A DNA stretch of 64,000 nt from Zeugodacus cucurbitae (taxonomy: Eukaryota; Arthropoda; Insecta; Diptera; Tephritidae), in contig NC_071668.1 of NCBI RefSeq assembly GCF_028554725.1, forward strand, positions 24,530,501-24,594,500, read 5' to 3'. Positions 60,922 to 64,000 of the stretch are shown one piece after another. Within the stretch, counting starts at the first letter, position 1, and each line of letters begins with the position of its first letter. Made by a program: the position numbers and the translations under genes. Under the pieces are notes generated by a model. The model was not told where the DNA came from. It made no database searches and saw only the letters and a program-made list of their open reading frames with translations.

Positions 60922-62167
60922 AAGGGTGATTTTTTAAGAGCTTGATAACTTTTTTTAAAAAATGACATTTACTTTTTGAAGATAATTTCATTTAAATGTT
61001 GACCGCGGCTGCGTCTTAGGTGGTCCATTCGGAAAGTCCAATTTTGGGCAACTTTTTCGAGCATTTCGGCCGGAATAGCCCGAATTTCTTCGGAAATGTT
61101 GTCTTCCAAAGCTGGAATAGTTGCTGGCTTATTTCTGTAGACTTTAGACTTGACGTAGCCCCACAAAAAATAGTCTAAAGGCGTTAAATCGCATGATCTT
61201 GGTGGCCAACTTACGGGTCCATTTCTTGAGATGAATTGTTCTCCGAAGTTTTCCCTCAAAATGGCCATAGAATCGCGAGCTGTGTGGCATGTAGCGCCAT
61301 CTTGTTGAAACCACATGTCAACCAAGTTCAGTTCTTCCATTTTTGGCAACAAAAAGTTTGTTAGCATCGAACGATAGCGATCGCCATTCACCGTAACGTT
61401 GCGTCCAACAGCATCTTTGAAAAAATACGGTCCAATGATTCCACCAGCGTACAAACCACACCAAACAGTGCATTTTTCGGGATGCATGGGCAGTTCTTGA
61501 ACGGCTTCTGGTTGCTCTTCACCCCAAATGCGGCAATTTTGCTTATTTACGTAGCCATTCAACCAGAAATGAGCCTCATCGCTGAACAAAATTTGTCGAT
61601 AAAAAAGCGGATTTTCTGCCAACTTTTCTAGGGCCCATTCACTGAAAATTCGACGTTGTGGCAGATCGTTCGGCTTCAGTTCTTGCACGAGCTGTATTTT
61701 ATACGGTTTTACACCAAGATCTTTGCGTAAAATCTTCCATGTGGTCGAATAACACAAACCCAATTGCTGCGAACGGCGACGAATCGACATTTCACGGTCT
61801 TCAGCCACACTCTCAGAAACAGACGCAATATTCTCTTCTGTACGCACTGTACGCATTCGTGTGGTTGGTTTAATGTCCAATAAAGTAAACTGAGTGCGAA
61901 ACTTGGTCACAATCGCATTAATTGTTTGCTCACTTGGTCGATTATGTAGACCATAAATCGGACGTAAAGCGCGAAACACATTTCGAACCGAACACTGATT
62001 TTGGTAATAAAATTCAATGATTTGCAAGCGTTGCTCGTTAGTAAGTCTATTCATGATGAAATGTCAAAGCATACTGAGCATCTTTCTCTTTGACACCATG
62101 TCTGAAATCCCACGTGATCTGTCAAATACTAATGCATGAAAATCCTAACCTCAAAAAAATCACCCGT
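60922..62167 (-). mobile_element. DD41D (rosa-like) mariner element with intact transposase
   Basis: The termini are ACGGGTGATTTTTTTGAG (5', at 62167) and AAGGGTGATTTTTTAAGAG (3', at 60922). TA flanks them at 62168-62169 and 60920-60921. The length is 1246 bp, with a 113-bp leader and a 47-bp trailer. The trailer is 60 bp shorter than in the copy at 17.0 kb and has lost the AATAAA signal. Ends and coding sequence otherwise match that copy nearly base for base, implying recent mobilisation of the family. Confidence 0.93.
60969..62054 (-). CDS. mariner-family transposase, DD41D type, 361 residues
   Basis: An uninterrupted frame starts MNRLTNEQRLQIIEFYYQNQ and ends HLNEIIFKK. Residues 1-120 form the paired-type helix-turn-helix DNA-binding region (RLQIIEFYYQN, SIRRRSQQLGL, STTWKILRKDL) that recognises the terminal repeats. 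The catalytic aspartates are D159 (LFSDEAHF), D252 (FQQDGATCH) and D294 (LTPLDYFLW). D252 and D294 are separated by 41 residues, hence DD41D, as in the rosa group and unlike classical DD34D mariners. The length is normal for the superfamily and no key residue is missing. The enzyme would cut and paste the element at TA sites in the nucleus. The start is the first ATG after a 113-bp leader and matches the deleted copy. Confidence 0.93.
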   Translation of the reverse strand: MNRLTNEQRLQIIEFYYQNQCSVRNVFRALRPIYGLHNRPSEQTINAIVTKFRTQFTLLDIKPTTRMRTVRTEENIASVSESVAEDREMSIRRRSQQLGLCYSTTWKILRKDLGVKPYKIQLVQELKPNDLPQRRIFSEWALEKLAENPLFYRQILFSDEAHFWLNGYVNKQNCRIWGEEQPEAVQELPMHPEKCTVWCGLYAGGIIGPYFFKDAVGRNVTVNGDRYRSMLTNFLLPKMEELNLVDMWFQQDGATCHTARDSMAILRENFGEQFISRNGPVSWPPRSCDLTPLDYFLWGYVKSKVYRNKPATIPALEDNISEEIRAIPAEMLEKVAQNWTFRMDHLRRSRGQHLNEIIFKK

Positions 62168-62440
62168 TACATGCATGCCGAGTGCAATTACTCATTGCCA
62201 TTTATACATGCACTTTACGTATTTAAAGACTGTTTAATTGTGAAATAAATCATAAATGGCAAACATTAATTACGCAGCAGTGAAATCGAACGGATGCACT
62301 ACAATTTCACATTTACTGCACGAGCAGTGTCGCATTCCAAAGCGTTTGAGTAATGCATTTCACGTGAAGCGAATGCAACAAAACACATTATTTTGTGCCT
62401 AATATATTGATTTTTCTTTAAAAAATGTAGTTATTTAATA

Positions 62441-63255
62441 CAGTAAAAGCTCTTTATTCGCGGGGTATATGTTCCATAAATATGCCGCGAATACAGAAAC
62501 CGTGAATACGGGATGGTAATTTATATGGGATTATAGGGGATATGTTCCTAGGTGACAAACAAAAAAAAAAAAAAAAAAAAAAAAAGAAAACAAATAGGTA
62601 CATATATAAAAAATGATTTAATTTAAGTTTTTGAACATTTTAATTAATTACCTTACGGCTTAGGCAATGGTTTGAAGAATTTTGTAATTTTTTGCTTAGC
62701 AGTTCTTAAAAGATCCTTCAATTCAGACTGACACACAGCAGTCGCATTAGACTTCATTCCATAGACCGATCAATGTTCATAAAGAAATCGCAGAGCTCAT
62801 TCGCAGGTGATCTAGTCGGGTGTGCTCATATAATTAAGCCAATGTAACGAAACCTTAGCAATCACGATCTGTGTAAAAAAAAGTATTAAAAAAGTGAAGA
62901 GTTTATTGGTTCCATTTAATTTAAAGTTGTTTGTTTTGAAAGTTTTCTAAAAAATGGGTAAGAAGAACAAGAGTTCAGTTCCATGTAAGCCCCTTCTATA
63001 TGGAAATATGACCAAAAGTTCAAAAATATTGCAAAAATAGTGGAATATTTAACATTTTCTTGTAATAAGATCTAGTCCATTTGACAAGAATATTGGGTTG
63101 GGTACCTATTGGAATAATTTTATTATTATGTATGTACTTATTAGATCCGCGAATAAACAAATTTTTGGTCGCGAATATAGAAATTGGGTCTCATTTTTTA
63201 ATCCGCGAATAATGAAAACGCGAATAAAGGAAGCGCGAATAAGGAGCTTTTACTG
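62441..63255. mobile_element. pogo/Tigger-like non-autonomous element
   Basis: The ends are CAGTAAAAGCTCTTTATTCG plus CGG on the left and the inverse, CGCGAATAAGGAGCTTTTAC plus TG, on the right. TA duplications flank them at 62439-62440 and 63256-63257. CAGT ends with TA targets and an A(C/T)TCGCGGGGTA...GTTCC continuation recall pogo/Tigger elements of the Tc1/mariner superfamily. At 815 bp it is too short for a full transposase. The minus strand at 62653-62757 encodes 34 residues ending KQKITKFFKPLPKP, which resembles the C-terminal tail of pogo transposases. The element is therefore probably a deletion derivative rather than a MITE made de novo. Confidence 0.8.
62561..62585. repeat. poly(A) run of 25
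   Basis: Twenty-five consecutive A residues inside the pogo-like element; likely length-variable. Confidence 0.95.
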
Positions 63256-63257
63256 TA

Positions 63258-64000
63258 TATTATAATATTAGAATTTGTGATTCTTTTGTATTTTTTTTGC
63301 ATAATTATTGTCACCAATTAGTATTTCTTTATTAATGTATAGAAAAATATTAATTTTCTCAATATAAGTGACTGGCAGCCAGTATTGAATAACTGTGGAA
63401 TACGTTTAACTACATATCATACTGGATATACATATGTATGTATGGATGTATGTGACCTTTCGACACTTCTAAACGCTTACAAATGTTGCACAGCTAATTT
63501 ACGCAACCTTCGAGCGCCGATACGAATCTCAGCAATTCAAACAATTGCAACAATTAAAACAAAACTTTGCCAAGTTTACCCCCAAACCTAAGAAAACATT
63601 GGAAATTCGTTGTTACAGGCTAGAAATTACATTAAAAGCTTAACCCTAGGCACGCCGTTTGAAAGCTTAACCGAGTTGAAAGCAGTTATTCCCAACGGAC
63701 GAGGTGCGAATGAGTACGGATATAACTTTTAAGTCCTTCACATATTGGAATGGTCAATGGATATTCACACACACACACTTACATACATAGTGTACAAGGA
63801 TAGTTAGATAAATGTCATAATGGCTTGGGGAGCGTGTTCGAATTAGTACTTCCGTGGAGGCTCTGTGTGTACAAAATACAAATAACAAGAATTTCATGTT
63901 TGTGCAGATTCATTCAAGTACTCAAGTGAATTTGTGCTTCTAAGTAATTGATTATTAATTAGCTATTAAAGCAAAACTAATACTGCGGGCAATAAGCAAA
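63258..64000. other. AT-rich non-coding stretch to the window end
   Basis: No gene or mobile element was recognised. A short CA run lies near 63768. Confidence 0.55.

Noticed and set aside
1..64000. CRISPR array, bacterial operon or prophage
   Set aside because: No regularly spaced identical repeats with unique spacers, no ribosome-binding-site-led gene clusters, and all coding content is of eukaryotic transposons.

Overview
This window looks like gene-poor nuclear DNA from a higher fly, most likely a tephritid fruit fly. It is AT-rich, dense in simple repeats such as (AC)n, (TA)n and TATG-type runs, and has no operons. Every long open frame belongs to a transposable element. The mariner-type element has a DD41D catalytic spacing, as in the rosa group first described in Ceratitis. 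The short-repeat families carry the start, end and hairpin layout of the Drosophila INE-1/DINE-1 (Helentron-derived) elements. No host gene is confirmed; one short exon-like segment on the minus strand (52313-52418) is the best candidate.

Layout from left to right. 1-1.02 kb: the edge of a ~94-bp tandem repeat and a decayed Tc1-like element. 1.0-9.1 kb: non-coding. 9161-14808: an RTE-clade non-LTR retrotransposon (minus strand) that contains an internal, out-of-frame 2384-bp tandem duplication. 14993-15838: a decayed, 5'-truncated RTE relative. 17004-17947: an internally deleted DD41D mariner. 18.0-19.1 kb: an INE-1-like element. 20816-23502: a 5'-truncated, frameshifted jockey-clade LINE between 58-bp direct repeats, followed by an older RNase H-bearing LINE relic (23.6-24.1 kb). 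26.8-27.5 kb: an RTE relic. 30.5-31.0 kb: an INE-1-like element. 37.8-38.8 kb: an irritans-type mariner relic abutting a Tc1-like relic. 41.6-42.1 kb: an INE-1-like element of a second subtype. 45597-48858: a full-length RTE copy with one nonsense codon, inserted inside an RNase H LINE relic. 49.6-50.2 kb: an INE-1-like element. 53.8-55.0 kb: two more LINE relics. 59017-60562: a DNA transposon with 14-bp terminal inverted repeats and an 8-bp target duplication, carrying a decayed ORF of a family I cannot name. 60922-62167: a DD41D mariner with an uninterrupted 361-residue transposase. 62441-63255: a pogo/Tigger-like non-autonomous element.

No metabolic or regulatory pathway is visible. The relationships are those of a transposon graveyard with a few young members. 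The two RTE copies (9.2 and 45.6 kb) are nearly identical, and so are the two DD41D mariners (17.0 and 60.9 kb), which points to recent activity of both families. The intact mariner is the only gene here that could still make a working protein; in principle it could mobilise the deleted copy, which keeps matching ends. No CRISPR array, rRNA or convincing tRNA gene was seen. All family calls come from reading motifs by eye, without database searches.
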